A stretch of 64,000 bases of DNA from Marinobacter antarcticus (GCF_900142385.1 NZ_FRAQ01000001.1:682001-746000), one strand, 5' to 3'. Positions 1-8,408 are shown, counted from the stretch's first letter. The notes: a model not told the origin generated them from the sequence alone. Numbers and translations: made by a program.

Positions 1-2
1 TT

Positions 3-2747
3 GAGACCACCGCCGGCGCAGTGCACGAGATTGAACTGGAGAGCTTCATTCAGGATATCCTGGTGGTTCCCTATGAGACCCGCATCTACGCTTTGGTTGC
101 CGTCCGGGAATCCGGCATTGCGGTGGTGGATATCACCGATCCCGCTGCCATGCAGGTCCTGCATACGACCCCGGTCAATTACTATCAGGATGGCATTACT
201 TATGCGGAGGGCGGTGGTGACCTGGTGCCCGACGTCATCATCGAAGGCCACGGTTTCATAAAGTCGCTGGAAACCGACGGTACTGACCTGTGGATTGCCG
301 ATGAAAGCTACGGCATTCACCGCACTGCACTTGCCAATGTGATCACCGAAACACCGGTTACTGAAGACGACGGTACTCTGAAGATCGATGCAGAGGCTTT
401 CACTCTGCAATACTCGGGAGAGCACCCATGGGGCGCGCCGGCAGACTTGCAGCTGCACGAGGATGGCAACCTGTACGCTGCGATCGGCTTCCTCGGACTG
501 GGCATTTATAACCCTAGTACGCTGGAGCGTGTGGGCTATTACAATCTCTATACCGACGATTCTGTGACCGAGGATTGGTTCCTCGCCATGAATGTCGATA
601 GTGAAGTACAGCCGGGCTTTATCGACCCGACCACTGGCATGCCTGACTACAACCAGGCTTCCTTCGAGATCAAGGAAGTCTGGCACGGCGATGTTGATGC
701 CCCCACCCCGTGGGCGGACTTTGACCGCTACGGCAAGTATTACTACAAAGCGAATAAGCTTGATGTAGAAACCCTTGGGTCTGTCGGCAGCGAAAAGACT
801 CTGGTCTACCTGGCATATGGCCTGGGGGGCCTCGTAGCGGTCGATGCAAGTGATATTAACAACATTACCTATGAAGGTTATGCTCCTGCTGTGCCGGCTC
901 ATGGCCCCGACGAGCCCACCGGTGAGCAATCCCAGAGCCTGTTCCCCTACTTCGGGGTAGGTATGCTCAAGGAAGCCGGGGTCATTGATGTTGAAGTGGA
1001 CAAGGACAACAACCGGGTGTTTTATGCCGACCATTTTGCCGGCCTCGTTGCGCTTGATGGCGCTGATTCGCCAGGGGTCAGCTGGAAACAGGCTGGCGGA
1101 CCCTTCGACAATGATGACAACCCCCTTCTCCATTGGCCAGACTACGAGTTCGTCACGTCTTACGACATGGGCGCCTGGGACGTGGACGATAACGAGTCGC
1201 TGCCAATCTGGATGTATGGAGCCCCGAGCCTTCTGGTCACTGGTGAGGTCAGCGGTCACGGCAACAGTCTGTTCCTGATGCCCACGCCCAGCGATGCAAC
1301 CGGCGGTGTGGATGTGGTTCAGGCGACGGGAGCTGGTGGTCTCAATTTCATGGATATCGGAGCCCTGACGCCGCTTCCGCTTCCTCCTTCGTCGGATGTC
1401 GACATGGCGACTAGGTTCACGGTACCGGCCTATTTTGCCAGCACCACAGAAACCTTCGCTGACGCCGATGGTTCGCCCTCCTCGCCCCTGGCGATTGGTC
1501 ATAGCCAAGGCGTCGCAACCAGCGGACAGTACCTGTATTTGGCGGATGGGCCCCACGGCATGAGCGTATGGCAAATCGCCGACGCCAACGGCAATGCAAT
1601 GGATGAGCCGCACGTGGTCGCCAACACCGTGGTGGATGAGTACGAGGTCGACAACCCAGATGGTTCGACTGTGTACCCAACTCCCCATGCCTACAACGTC
1701 ATTCTGAGTGAAGATGACAGTCTCGCCCACGTTATGTCCCAGAGCCTCGGCTTGCGTCGGGTAGACATCAGCTCGGCGGAAGCCGGTCAGGGTGTGCCAG
1801 GTGCGCCCTTGTTGCTGACGCCGCAACCGTCGGACTTCTATGAGCACAATCTGGACTCGGGCTCGTACGGCGGCATCAAGCGCCAGGACCACGCCTATGA
1901 TGTGGATTTCCATGGCGACTATGCCGTTGTAGCAGATGGCAGCAACGGTCTGACTGTCTATGATATGACCATGAATCCGGCGGATGGCTCAGGTAGCCAT
2001 GTGGTCGCCAATCTGGGCGCCGGGACCGGTAATCCGCTCCTCGGTCGCGCATCCGGCGTCGAACTCTGGACCAACCCTGCCGATGGCAAAGTTTACGCCT
2101 TCGTCGCCGCCGGACACTCTGGCATTGCAGTCGTCGATATGACCGGGCTGCTGGTTGACGGCGTAACTCCAGGCATGGAACTGATCAAGCTCTTCCAGCC
2201 GGTCAAGATTGAGGAAGAACTGGACGGAACCGTCCATATAGGCAAGGCGGACAGCCGCAGCGTTGATGTGGATGTCATTGGTGACCATGCGTACTTCAGT
2301 TACGGCGGGTTTGGCCTGCTGGCATACAGCATCGACGATCTTCTGGAACCGCTGCCTGACGGTGTGGATCCGACCAAGATCTGGACCATGGGTGGTTCAG
2401 GCGGCTATGACTATCGCCCTGAGGCCGTGGCCCAGTACCGGCTCCAGACTGAGCCGGGGCTTGAGGACTCTGATCCGGAGGCCCTGTACATGACACCCCA
2501 GTATTTCCCCGCCGACAAACTGTTGATCGACGGTGAGGGCAACTGGTACACACTCGACGAACCCAGGCTGCTGTTCTACGTCGCTTATGGAGAAGCGGGG
2601 GTTGCCAAGCTCGACTGGAGTGATCCGGCAAATCCGATACTGATGGAGCATCAGCAGACCGTGGGTGAGGCGACCGGAACTGCCATCGCTCATGGAAGGG
2701 TCTATGTGGCCGATGGAGGCGGTGGCATGGTCATTTTCCGTCAGTAA
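3..2747 (+). CDS. LVIVD-repeat beta-propeller protein (5' truncated by window edge)
   Basis: The frame is open to the left edge, so the start and any signal peptide lie outside the window; about 914 residues are visible. The sequence shows about eleven repeats of the form aromatic/hydrophobic strand, xxGxxGhxhhDhsDP (for example SGIAVVDITDP near the start, GGLVAVDASD, NGLTVYDMT, SGIAVVDMTG, GGGMVIFRQ at the C-terminus). This is the LVIVD repeat pattern, which folds as beta-propeller blades and is common in secreted or surface proteins of marine bacteria. There is no C-terminal sorting helix and no heme motif. A bidirectional terminator follows. The family is clear, but ligand and function are unknown. 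Confidence 0.8.
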   Translation, partial: ETTAGAVHEIELESFIQDILVVPYETRIYALVAVRESGIAVVDITDPAAMQVLHTTPVNYYQDGITYAEGGGDLVPDVIIEGHGFIKSLETDGTDLWIADESYGIHRTALANVITETPVTEDDGTLKIDAEAFTLQYSGEHPWGAPADLQLHEDGNLYAAIGFLGLGIYNPSTLERVGYYNLYTDDSVTEDWFLAMNVDSEVQPGFIDPTTGMPDYNQASFEIKEVWHGDVDAPTPWADFDRYGKYYYKANKLDVETLGSVGSEKTLVYLAYGLGGLVAVDASDINNITYEGYAPAVPAHGPDEPTGEQSQSLFPYFGVGMLKEAGVIDVEVDKDNNRVFYADHFAGLVALDGADSPGVSWKQAGGPFDNDDNPLLHWPDYEFVTSYDMGAWDVDDNESLPIWMYGAPSLLVTGEVSGHGNSLFLMPTPSDATGGVDVVQATGAGGLNFMDIGALTPLPLPPSSDVDMATRFTVPAYFASTTETFADADGSPSSPLAIGHSQGVATSGQYLYLADGPHGMSVWQIADANGNAMDEPHVVANTVVDEYEVDNPDGSTVYPTPHAYNVILSEDDSLAHVMSQSLGLRRVDISSAEAGQGVPGAPLLLTPQPSDFYEHNLDSGSYGGIKRQDHAYDVDFHGDYAVVADGSNGLTVYDMTMNPADGSGSHVVANLGAGTGNPLLGRASGVELWTNPADGKVYAFVAAGHSGIAVVDMTGLLVDGVTPGMELIKLFQPVKIEEELDGTVHIGKADSRSVDVDVIGDHAYFSYGGFGLLAYSIDDLLEPLPDGVDPTKIWTMGGSGGYDYRPEAVAQYRLQTEPGLEDSDPEALYMTPQYFPADKLLIDGEGNWYTLDEPRLLFYVAYGEAGVAKLDWSDPANPILMEHQQTVGEATGTAIAHGRVYVADGGGGMVIFRQ

Positions 2748-2766
2748 CCAATCTGCACCATAAAAG

Positions 2767-2794
2767 AAAAGGCCGGGATATTCCCGGCCTTTTC
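2767..2794. terminator. Bidirectional rho-independent terminator
   Basis: A GC-rich stem (GGCCGGGA pairing with TCCCGGCC across a 3-base loop) is flanked by an A-run on the left and a T-run on the right. It lies between the convergent propeller gene and ompW-like gene and can serve both strands. Confidence 0.85.
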
Positions 2795-2828
2795 TTTGCA
2801 GACTCCAAAGCTTCAAGACAACTTTTGT

Positions 2829-3491
2829 TCAGAATCTGTAGCCGGCACTGAGTGTAAATATCACCGGATCCACTTCCAGTTCGATGTTTTCATCGACGGC
2901 ACCACTGAAGTCGGCAGTGGGCTTTAAATCAATATAGCGCAGGTCAAAACTCACTATCAGATTGTTCAGGAAAGCCATCTCAACACCGGCAACTGCGGTG
3001 AGATCTACCGTATCCTCAAAATCTACCGCAAGACCTGGCACCTTCATATCTTCATCATAAAATCGGGTGTAGGCCACACCAACGCCAACGTAAGGCGTCA
3101 CCGCGGAATAATCGTTCAGGTAGAAATTCATCGTCAACGATGTCGGGATCTCCTTGACCTCCGCCAGTTTACCCAGACCAAGCTCTTTCAGCCGATTGTT
3201 ACCCTCCAGATTATGCTGATAAGGCAGAGACGTTGTGAGTTCTACGGCCGCATAATCGCTAAGATAATAAGCTGCCGATGCACTCAGAGTGACCGCATTA
3301 TCCAAACGGACACCACTTCTGGGAATGGCACTGAAACTGTCGCTGCCGGAATCCGTCTCCATCGCGCTGACACCTGCCCGTATTACCAAATCGCCAGCGG
3401 CAGCCATAACTGGCTGACTCACTACTACCGCGCCCACTGCGGCCATCACAACCGCGCACCGCAAACCGCTAACCAAAGAATTATTGTTCAT
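2829..3491 (-). CDS. OmpW family outer membrane protein (paralog 1)
   Basis: This 220-residue protein has a signal peptide (residues about 1-31, ending VMAAAGD), then alternating amphipathic strands and the terminal GYRF aromatic residue typical of eight-stranded OmpW barrels. The motif LTMNFYLNDYSAVTPYVGVGVAYTRF is the family hallmark region. I chose the ATG at 3491 because AGGAGAGG lies just upstream and it begins the signal peptide; a longer upstream frame has no such support. OmpW proteins are small outer-membrane channels for hydrophobic compounds, often induced under oxygen limitation. A perfect Anr/Fnr box lies 82-95 bp upstream of the start. A second paralog is at 50321-50968. Confidence 0.88.
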   Translation of the reverse strand: MNNNSLVSGLRCAVVMAAVGAVVVSQPVMAAAGDLVIRAGVSAMETDSGSDSFSAIPRSGVRLDNAVTLSASAAYYLSDYAAVELTTSLPYQHNLEGNNRLKELGLGKLAEVKEIPTSLTMNFYLNDYSAVTPYVGVGVAYTRFYDEDMKVPGLAVDFEDTVDLTAVAGVEMAFLNNLIVSFDLRYIDLKPTADFSGAVDENIELEVDPVIFTLSAGYRF

Positions 3492-3572
3492 GATTCCTCT
3501 CCTGTGGAGCCTGTTACATCCGAAAAAAACAACAACAACGCTTCCAGTGTAGATGTTCACGGACAACATCCT

Positions 3573-3586
3573 TTGATGAGCATCAA
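3573..3586 (-). promoter_or_regulatory. Anr/Fnr-type box upstream of ompW-like gene
   Basis: TTGAT-GAGC-ATCAA is a perfect match to the symmetric consensus TTGAT-N4-ATCAA for the Anr/Fnr oxygen-sensing regulators. Its position 82-95 bp upstream of the OmpW start fits a class II or slightly upstream activator site. Confidence 0.65.
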
Positions 3587-3684
3587 ACAAACTGGTCAAT
3601 TTGCGATCAAACCGGTCAAGACCTCCGCCATCTTTCAGCGCCTAAACCGTATTGGACGAGCTGTTTGAAGAGATCGAGATGTGA

Positions 3685-3843
3685 GAGGCTAATCCCCAGG
3701 AAGTCGAAGAGGCAATTCTCGCTCCAGGCTCAAAAGCGCGGAATGTCCGTGGTACTTTGTCTGTAAGCAAGTGCAAACAGATTGGGGTCGAGGTATTCGG
3801 GAAAATTGATTCTAAAGAAGAGGAAAAAGGTAATGTTAAATGA
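3685..3843 (+). pseudogene. Start-less open frame joined by ATGA overlap to the next gene
   Basis: The frame is open from just after a TGA at 3682-3684 to a TGA at 3841-3843, about 52 codons, and the stop overlaps the ATG of the downstream 140-residue gene. It has no ATG or GTG in a sensible place and no recognised family. The overlap geometry is typical of translationally coupled genes, so this may be the tail of a decayed first gene of a small operon. The rest of the 3492-3839 gap holds only the Anr box. Confidence 0.3.
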
Positions 3844-4262
3844 TTAATACGAAAATATATAAGTCCGTCTATAACTTAGCTGAAAAGCTAATGGAGGCTG
3901 ACAAAAACGGTAATAAAGAGGCATTCGATTCGCTCTATGCAGAGTTGAAGTCTATTTGCACCGATAACGAAAAAACCGGGAAAGACCATCCAGAGCAATG
4001 GGAAACACTTGCTGACTTCACAGAAAATTCGGAAGACGCTCTGGCAGGCTACGAAAAAGCTCTGGAAAAAGCTGTTGCTATCAATGCGAAAGACCATATG
4101 TCATCGATCGCATTTTCTATGGCTACATTGCAAATTGAGTTAGGTCAAACGGACGCAGCTATAAAAAATCTACAAGACGCAAAGGTCAGCGCTAATAAAA
4201 TTGAAGATAGTGAATTTAAAATGGAAATAGATAAGCTGCTTGAAAGTCTGTTAGCCGACTAG
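3840..4262 (+). CDS. Hypothetical TPR-like helical protein
   Basis: This 140-residue, acidic, all-helical protein has no signal peptide. Two segments look like degenerate tetratricopeptide helices: ENSEDALAGYEKALEKAVAI and GQTDAAIKNLQDA. Codon use is clearly more AT-rich than in the flanking genes, which suggests acquisition from elsewhere. It overlaps the end of a start-less open frame and is followed by another small unknown gene in the same orientation. It is likely a cytosolic scaffold or partner protein. The gene is plausible from codon structure, but the function is unknown. Confidence 0.65.
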   Translation: MINTKIYKSVYNLAEKLMEADKNGNKEAFDSLYAELKSICTDNEKTGKDHPEQWETLADFTENSEDALAGYEKALEKAVAINAKDHMSSIAFSMATLQIELGQTDAAIKNLQDAKVSANKIEDSEFKMEIDKLLESLLAD

Positions 4263-4371
4263 GTCCTTTATGTTGCGAACAGGCATCGCCCGCAGCGTTC
4301 CTTTCGGGCCGCCGCTTTGCTGCGCGCTATGTTTCAGCCGGCTCCATCATCAATAGGCGTTTGTAAAAATT

Positions 4372-4740
4372 ATGAGTAAATCCCTGAAAGCGGTTCTGTT
4401 ATCAGCCTTAGTATTTCCAGGCATTGGGCATTTCTCATTAAAGAAGCCGCTGCAAGGTTCGATACTGTCAGGCATAACAATTGTATGCATTTATTTTTTG
4501 CTTGCAGCTGTCGTGGATATTGCACAAGAATTGGCATTAAAAATTCAAAGTGGCGAAGTTCCTTTGGATGTCATCCAAATAAGTGAATTGGTATCTCAGC
4601 AGTTGGCTGGAAGTAATGGTCAACGTGTCAGTATCCCTTCTCTATTGTTAGTAGTTTGTTGGGTTGTAGGTGTTATTGATTCTTTTCGTATTGGGTGGTC
4701 GCAAGGAAAAACAGCGGATACTTCCAGTAAAAAAACATAA
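4372..4740 (+). CDS. Small inner-membrane protein, unknown function
   Basis: This 122-residue protein has an N-terminal motif LVFPGIGHF followed by a Lys-rich loop and a long hydrophobic helix (about residues 31-49). A second helix lies at about 93-107, followed by a charged tail (GWSQGKTADTSSKKT). The PGhGH...K pattern is seen in uncharacterised small membrane proteins of Pseudomonadales. It is AT-rich like its upstream neighbour, and both may have arrived together. No enzyme motif is visible. Confidence 0.6.
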   Translation: MSKSLKAVLLSALVFPGIGHFSLKKPLQGSILSGITIVCIYFLLAAVVDIAQELALKIQSGEVPLDVIQISELVSQQLAGSNGQRVSIPSLLLVVCWVVGVIDSFRIGWSQGKTADTSSKKT

Positions 4741-4916
4741 CAGGGCAAGCAATCCGATGCTGGACTTCCAGCGCTTTTTGTTGACAGCGTGCGCAGGCAG
4801 GTCAACTATGGCGAGTGGTTTCCTTTCCGACCGTCCGTAATGTCAGCCAGTGCAGGTGACGCGCTTCATGGACGATACTCTTTACGTTATTCGAACTTCG
4901 ACTTTGCGGAGCATAC

Positions 4917-5126
4917 TTGGCCCCTTCTTTAGCTCAATGTGTACGCCATCAAATCATATTCATCCTGTCGCTGGCATGTCTGCTGGTGATTGTCAGCCCC
5001 TTGCATGCGGCATCTTCACTTCCGGAGCTGATCCGACAGCGGTTGGAATCCCCCTCGTTGACCGTGTTGTACTACAGTGTAGTAACCAAGCTTGAGGGCG
5101 CAGTCATGAGCGTCACTTTATTATGA
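4917..5126 (+). pseudogene. Remnant of an exported protein (signal peptide plus start of mature region)
   Basis: In frame from a TTG, the sequence encodes a good signal peptide (IIFILSLACLLVIVSPLHAA) and then SSLPELIRQRLE, after which the reading becomes unrelated and stops. The mature start resembles the first helix of periplasmic AroQ-type chorismate mutases, but the homology is too short to be sure. No convincing ribosome-binding site precedes it. I read it as a truncated gene in the 4741-5227 gap, which otherwise shows nothing recognisable. Confidence 0.3.
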
Positions 5127-5227
5127 GGAACATGGGCCGCGTTAATAATCCATTAAGGAACATCAGGTTTAATGTGGGTAGTTAGCTTCTATTCAGTTTT
5201 CAGAGCCGCATGACAAGGAGAAATACT

Positions 5228-5689
5228 GTGAGTCTAGCCCATATTCATCCCATGATTGTTCACTTCCCCCTCGTGCTTTGGCTTTTGGGAGTCCTGATGC
5301 AGTTGAGCGTCGTAGCGCGCGGTGGCGCACTGGTTTCAGACCAGTGGGTTGCCCGTTCGGCCTTCTGGGCCCTCCTTCTGGGCACTGTGGCCGCCGGTGT
5401 CGCGGCGATCTTCGGAGATATGGCTCTGGAGATTGCAATGGACAAAGGCTTCCCCCTCGAGGCGCTGGAGGCTCATGAGGAAATCGCCAGCACTGCGTTA
5501 TGGCTCTTTGTGGCGATCAGCGCGTGTCTGGTTTTCGTGCGTTGGCGGGGTATGCATCTCAAGCCTGCCCTGAACTGGGGCCTGGTAGGGTTGGGGCTGG
5601 TCGGTCTGGTCGTGATGTTCTACGCGGCCTACCTGGGCGGCCAACTGGTCTATGACCTGGGCGTAAACGTGAACGCGGTCAGCAACTAG
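5228..5689 (+). CDS. DUF2231 domain membrane protein
   Basis: This 153-residue protein has four predicted membrane helices. The N-terminal IHPMIVHFPLVLW is the signature of DUF2231, with two conserved His residues in the first helix that could bind heme or metal. I prefer the GTG at 5228 because AAGGAG sits 7 bases upstream; the in-frame ATG at 5210 would place that site inside the gene. It is the first gene of an operon with two YeeE/YedE proteins and a phosphatase-like lipoprotein. DUF2231 proteins often sit next to cytochrome or sulfur-metabolism genes. The exact role here is unknown. Confidence 0.75.
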   Translation: MSLAHIHPMIVHFPLVLWLLGVLMQLSVVARGGALVSDQWVARSAFWALLLGTVAAGVAAIFGDMALEIAMDKGFPLEALEAHEEIASTALWLFVAISACLVFVRWRGMHLKPALNWGLVGLGLVGLVVMFYAAYLGGQLVYDLGVNVNAVSN

Positions 5690-5743
5690 GGCTCTGCGCC
5701 CGTTGCGTCGTCGGGCGTACATCTTTCAGATAAGGAGTGTCAC

Positions 5744-6253
5744 ATGTCTCCACGAGCATTTTGGTCACCCTTATGGGCCGGTATCGGCCTGGGAGTGGCT
5801 CTATTTCTTACGTTTGTTCTGACTGGCCATGGGCTTGGAGCAAGCGGCTTTTTCACGCGTCTCACGGCGGATCTTGGGCAATGGATTGCTCCCGAGCTTA
5901 CCTCCAATAATCGCTATCTTGGCGATTATCTGAGCAATGGTTCGCCACTTCAATCCTGGATTACCTGGGAAGTGGTTGGCGCCTTTGTCGGCGCCTTGGT
6001 GGGCGCATTGTCCAGTCACCGATTCAGGCCGCAAATTGAGCGCGGAGCGTCCTCAGGGCGATCTTCCAGGATCTTGATGGCATTGCTTGGCGGTATTCTT
6101 ACCGGCCTCGGTGCGCGACTTGCCCGGGGCTGCACCAGTGGTTTGGGGCTTTCCGGTGGCGCTGCTTTGGCCGTCGGTGGCTTTGTGTTCCTGTTGTGCT
6201 TCTTTGCTGCCGGCTTTGCGTTCAGTCTAATCGTGCGGAGGTACTGGCAATGA
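5744..6253 (+). CDS. YeeE/YedE family transporter subunit (first half)
   Basis: This 169-residue membrane protein has helices at about 10-30, 75-90, 110-125 and 140-163. It contains GGILTGLGARLARGCTSGLGLSG, the Cys-containing GCTSG motif of YeeE/YedE (DUF395) proteins that move thiosulfate or other reduced-sulfur groups across the membrane through conserved cysteines. Its TGA overlaps the ATG of the next gene (ATGA), which encodes the second half-sized subunit, so the pair probably assembles together. Substrate is inferred from the family. Confidence 0.85.
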   Translation: MSPRAFWSPLWAGIGLGVALFLTFVLTGHGLGASGFFTRLTADLGQWIAPELTSNNRYLGDYLSNGSPLQSWITWEVVGAFVGALVGALSSHRFRPQIERGASSGRSSRILMALLGGILTGLGARLARGCTSGLGLSGGAALAVGGFVFLLCFFAAGFAFSLIVRRYWQ

Positions 6254-6852
6254 TCTGGCCACTTTATGATTCTGGTGTTGCCTCCGGTCTGCTGGCTGGT
6301 TTCCTGTTTGGATTTATACTTGAAAATGCGGGCTTCGGAAGCCCCAGGAAGCTGACGGGGCAATTCAGACTTGAAGACTGGTCTGTCTTCAAAGTGATGT
6401 TTACTGCAGTCATCGTTGCGGCGGTGTTGCTCTGGCTGACACAGCTTCTCGGGCTGATGCCGCAGGGCAGCTTTTATGTTCCAACACCGTTTTACCTCGC
6501 CATGGCTGTCGGGGGCCTGCTCATCGGTGCAGGGTTTGCTATAGGCGGTTATTGTCCGGGCACCTCTGTGGCCGGGCTGGCAGGCGGTCGTTTTGATGCC
6601 CTGGTATTCATGTTTGGCATGGTGCTGGGCACGGCTTTGTTCGCTGCCTGGTTTGGTCCGCTCGAATCCATCTATCTGGCCGCTCAGGGGCCACAGGGAC
6701 AAACACTGATGGACCTGACCGGTATACCTGAGTGGCTTATTCTCCTGGTGCTGGCAGCGATGGCGTGGGGTGGTTTCAAATTGGGGAGTCGTCTGGAGAA
6801 AAGATTTGGAGGCCCTTACAAGGCCAGTGATTTATACGGTGAAGACAGATAA
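6250..6852 (+). CDS. YeeE/YedE family transporter subunit (second half)
   Basis: This 200-residue membrane protein contains FGSPRKLTGQF and FAIGGYCPGTSVAGLAGG. The Cys in YCPGTS matches the second conserved Cys motif of the YeeE/YedE family. The ATG at 6250 overlaps the upstream stop, giving translational coupling; a longer frame starting at 6196 lies inside the upstream gene and is rejected. Full-length relatives carry both Cys motifs in one chain; here they are split over two genes, as in PmpA/PmpB-type pairs associated with persulfide handling in other bacteria. Sulfur substrate is inferred. Confidence 0.85.
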   Translation: MIWPLYDSGVASGLLAGFLFGFILENAGFGSPRKLTGQFRLEDWSVFKVMFTAVIVAAVLLWLTQLLGLMPQGSFYVPTPFYLAMAVGGLLIGAGFAIGGYCPGTSVAGLAGGRFDALVFMFGMVLGTALFAAWFGPLESIYLAAQGPQGQTLMDLTGIPEWLILLVLAAMAWGGFKLGSRLEKRFGGPYKASDLYGEDR

Positions 6853-6872
6853 CAGAGAATAGGAGACGAGTC

Positions 6873-7661
6873 ATGAATATTAACCGTTTCAAGCGAGCAG
6901 CCCTTCCGTTCGCGATTGCGCTTGCATTGGGGGGAGGTCTCACGGCATGTTCTGATTCCCAGAATGCTGCGAATGCGCAGCAGGAGAGTCAGGCGGCCAG
7001 TGCCAACCCCTGCGCCGCTGCCAATCCGTCCACCAGCTCTAATCCATGTGCAGCCGCAAACCCATGCGCTGCAGCCAAATCTTCTGCATCCGCTAATCCC
7101 TGTGCAGCTGGAACGAGCAATTCTCAGCAGGTTAGCACTGCGGTACCCAATCCTCCGGCACAAGCAAAAGGGGATCGTGGCCTGCCATTTGCCATTGAAA
7201 ATGACTGGAAGGCTGCTCCGTATGGCGATGCGATGCCAAATGTGGTGGTTAACTACAATCGCCCGGCACCCTTCATCGCAGCGGGTGGTCATGTTCAGAA
7301 AGGCGCCATGGTGCAACTGAAACAGCAGGGCTTTAAAACGGTGGTGAGTCTTCTGACCGAGTCCGAAGGTGTCGGAGATGAGGAACAGGAAGCGCATCAG
7401 GCTGGCCTGAATTTTTATGGGCTGGGAGTGTCCACCCGGGCGCCCAATCGCGAACAGGTTGACGCCTTTGCGCGTATCGCCGCCAATCCGGCGAACTATC
7501 CGATTCTGGTACATTGCGCCAGCAGTAACCGGGTAGGGGCCATGTGGGCCTTGTATCGGCACAGTGTTGGCGTTCCGGCAGAGATTGCCATTGAGGAAGG
7601 GCGTGCGGCTGGTCTGGAACAAAGCCGGGAAGGCGCTGTGCGCGAGATGATGGGGCTTTAA
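6873..7661 (+). CDS. Exported lipoprotein with NPC repeats and a PTP/BLH-like phosphatase domain
   Basis: This 262-residue protein has a lipoprotein signal (GGGLTAC, lipobox LTAC), then a low-complexity segment at about 46-90 with four NPCAA-type units, then a phosphatase-like domain. That domain includes VVSLLTESEGV, FYGLGVSTRAPN and ILVHCASSNRVGAMWALYR. The HC-x4-R loop is the signature of the beta-lactamase-hydrolase-like (DUF442/BLH) phosphatase fold, although the usual Gly before Asn is Ser here. BLH proteins elsewhere accompany persulfide dioxygenases; this one is exported and ends an operon with YeeE/YedE genes. The extra cysteines could bind metal or carry persulfide, but this is inference. 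Confidence 0.78.
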   Translation: MNINRFKRAALPFAIALALGGGLTACSDSQNAANAQQESQAASANPCAAANPSTSSNPCAAANPCAAAKSSASANPCAAGTSNSQQVSTAVPNPPAQAKGDRGLPFAIENDWKAAPYGDAMPNVVVNYNRPAPFIAAGGHVQKGAMVQLKQQGFKTVVSLLTESEGVGDEEQEAHQAGLNFYGLGVSTRAPNREQVDAFARIAANPANYPILVHCASSNRVGAMWALYRHSVGVPAEIAIEEGRAAGLEQSREGAVREMMGL

Positions 7662-7747
7662 AGGCCAGGGAAGGTTCTCATCTGCGAACAGCCGTTTATT
7701 ATTTTCGCAAGCCGGCGAAATGGGTTGTACTACTGACAGGCTCTTCC

Positions 7748-8026
7748 TTAGCCCCGAATACTAAATCCGGTAAATCCCCCTGCTGGTGTTTGCTCTGAAA
7801 CGTTAACAGAATCCACGTTCGCGGCAGGGGGGCCATCATCACACCAGGTCTTGAGCTGAGCCAGCTTGTCTTCTGTTCCCTCTGCAACAACCTCTACCCG
7901 TCCGTCGGGTAGATTGCGGGCATATCCTGTAAGGCCCAGTTCAACTGCCCGAGCCTGGGTCGATGCACGGTAATAGACGCCCTGAACGTGGCCGGAAACC
8001 AGAAGACACCAGCGTTTGATTTCCAT
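7748..8026 (-). CDS. acyP: Acylphosphatase
   Basis: This 92-residue protein is the normal size for the family. The SGHVQGVYYR loop holds the catalytic Arg that binds the acyl phosphate, and GYARNLPDGRVEVVAEG holds the catalytic Asn. It hydrolyses carboxyl-phosphate bonds such as acetyl phosphate in the cytoplasm. It is transcribed toward the NPC-repeat lipoprotein gene and is monocistronic. Confidence 0.93.
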   Translation of the reverse strand: MEIKRWCLLVSGHVQGVYYRASTQARAVELGLTGYARNLPDGRVEVVAEGTEDKLAQLKTWCDDGPPAANVDSVNVSEQTPAGGFTGFSIRG

Positions 8027-8183
8027 AAATTGTCCTTTTAAGGCGGGGATGTCAGGCTTTGCTTGAATCTAACGGTTCAAGGTGGAAATGTTCAAGGAGA
8101 ATAGCGGCCGCAGGTCTTAACAACACAGAGATCAATACGAGACTTGGTTGGTATTCCTCTTCAGTTAACGACGCAACTAATGA

Positions 8184-8408
8184 AGCATCGGAAGCGAAGG
8201 CAGAGCCGACCACGCCAAAGATCGAGAAGCAGTTTTTCCAAATATCGTAAGATACATAGAGCAGGGTGAAATTCAGCCGGTTTTAGCGAAGACCTTTCCC
8301 TTTTCTGAAATTGCTGAAGCTCAAAAGGAGTTTCTTATGAAAAAGCATGTGGGTAAATTTGTTCTGATACCTCAACCATTGCGTTACTGCGATCGGTACA
8401 GCGAGTGA
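8184..8408 (+). pseudogene. C-terminal remnant of a zinc-type alcohol dehydrogenase/quinone oxidoreductase
   Basis: In frame, the sequence reads AVFPNIVRYIEQGEIQPVL, then AKTFPFSEIAEAQKEFL, then KHVGKFVLIP before a TGA at 8406-8408. This is the recognisable C-terminal end of medium-chain dehydrogenase/reductase proteins (helix, PxxxxxFPhxxhxEAxxxh, then GKhVL). The frame begins right after a stop at 8181-8183 with no catalytic or Rossmann region upstream, so only the last quarter of the gene survives. The rest of the 8027-8476 gap shows nothing. Confidence 0.55.

Noticed and set aside
4263-4371. Gene-cassette attC site
   Set aside because: The spacer contains GGCGTTTGT but the paired core sites (RYYYAAC and GTTRRRY) and a clean imperfect palindrome are missing, so it is not called as a feature.
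8059-8250. 63-codon ORF in the acyP/pseudouridine synthase gap
   Set aside because: It overlaps the better-supported dehydrogenase remnant in a different frame and shows no conserved motif.
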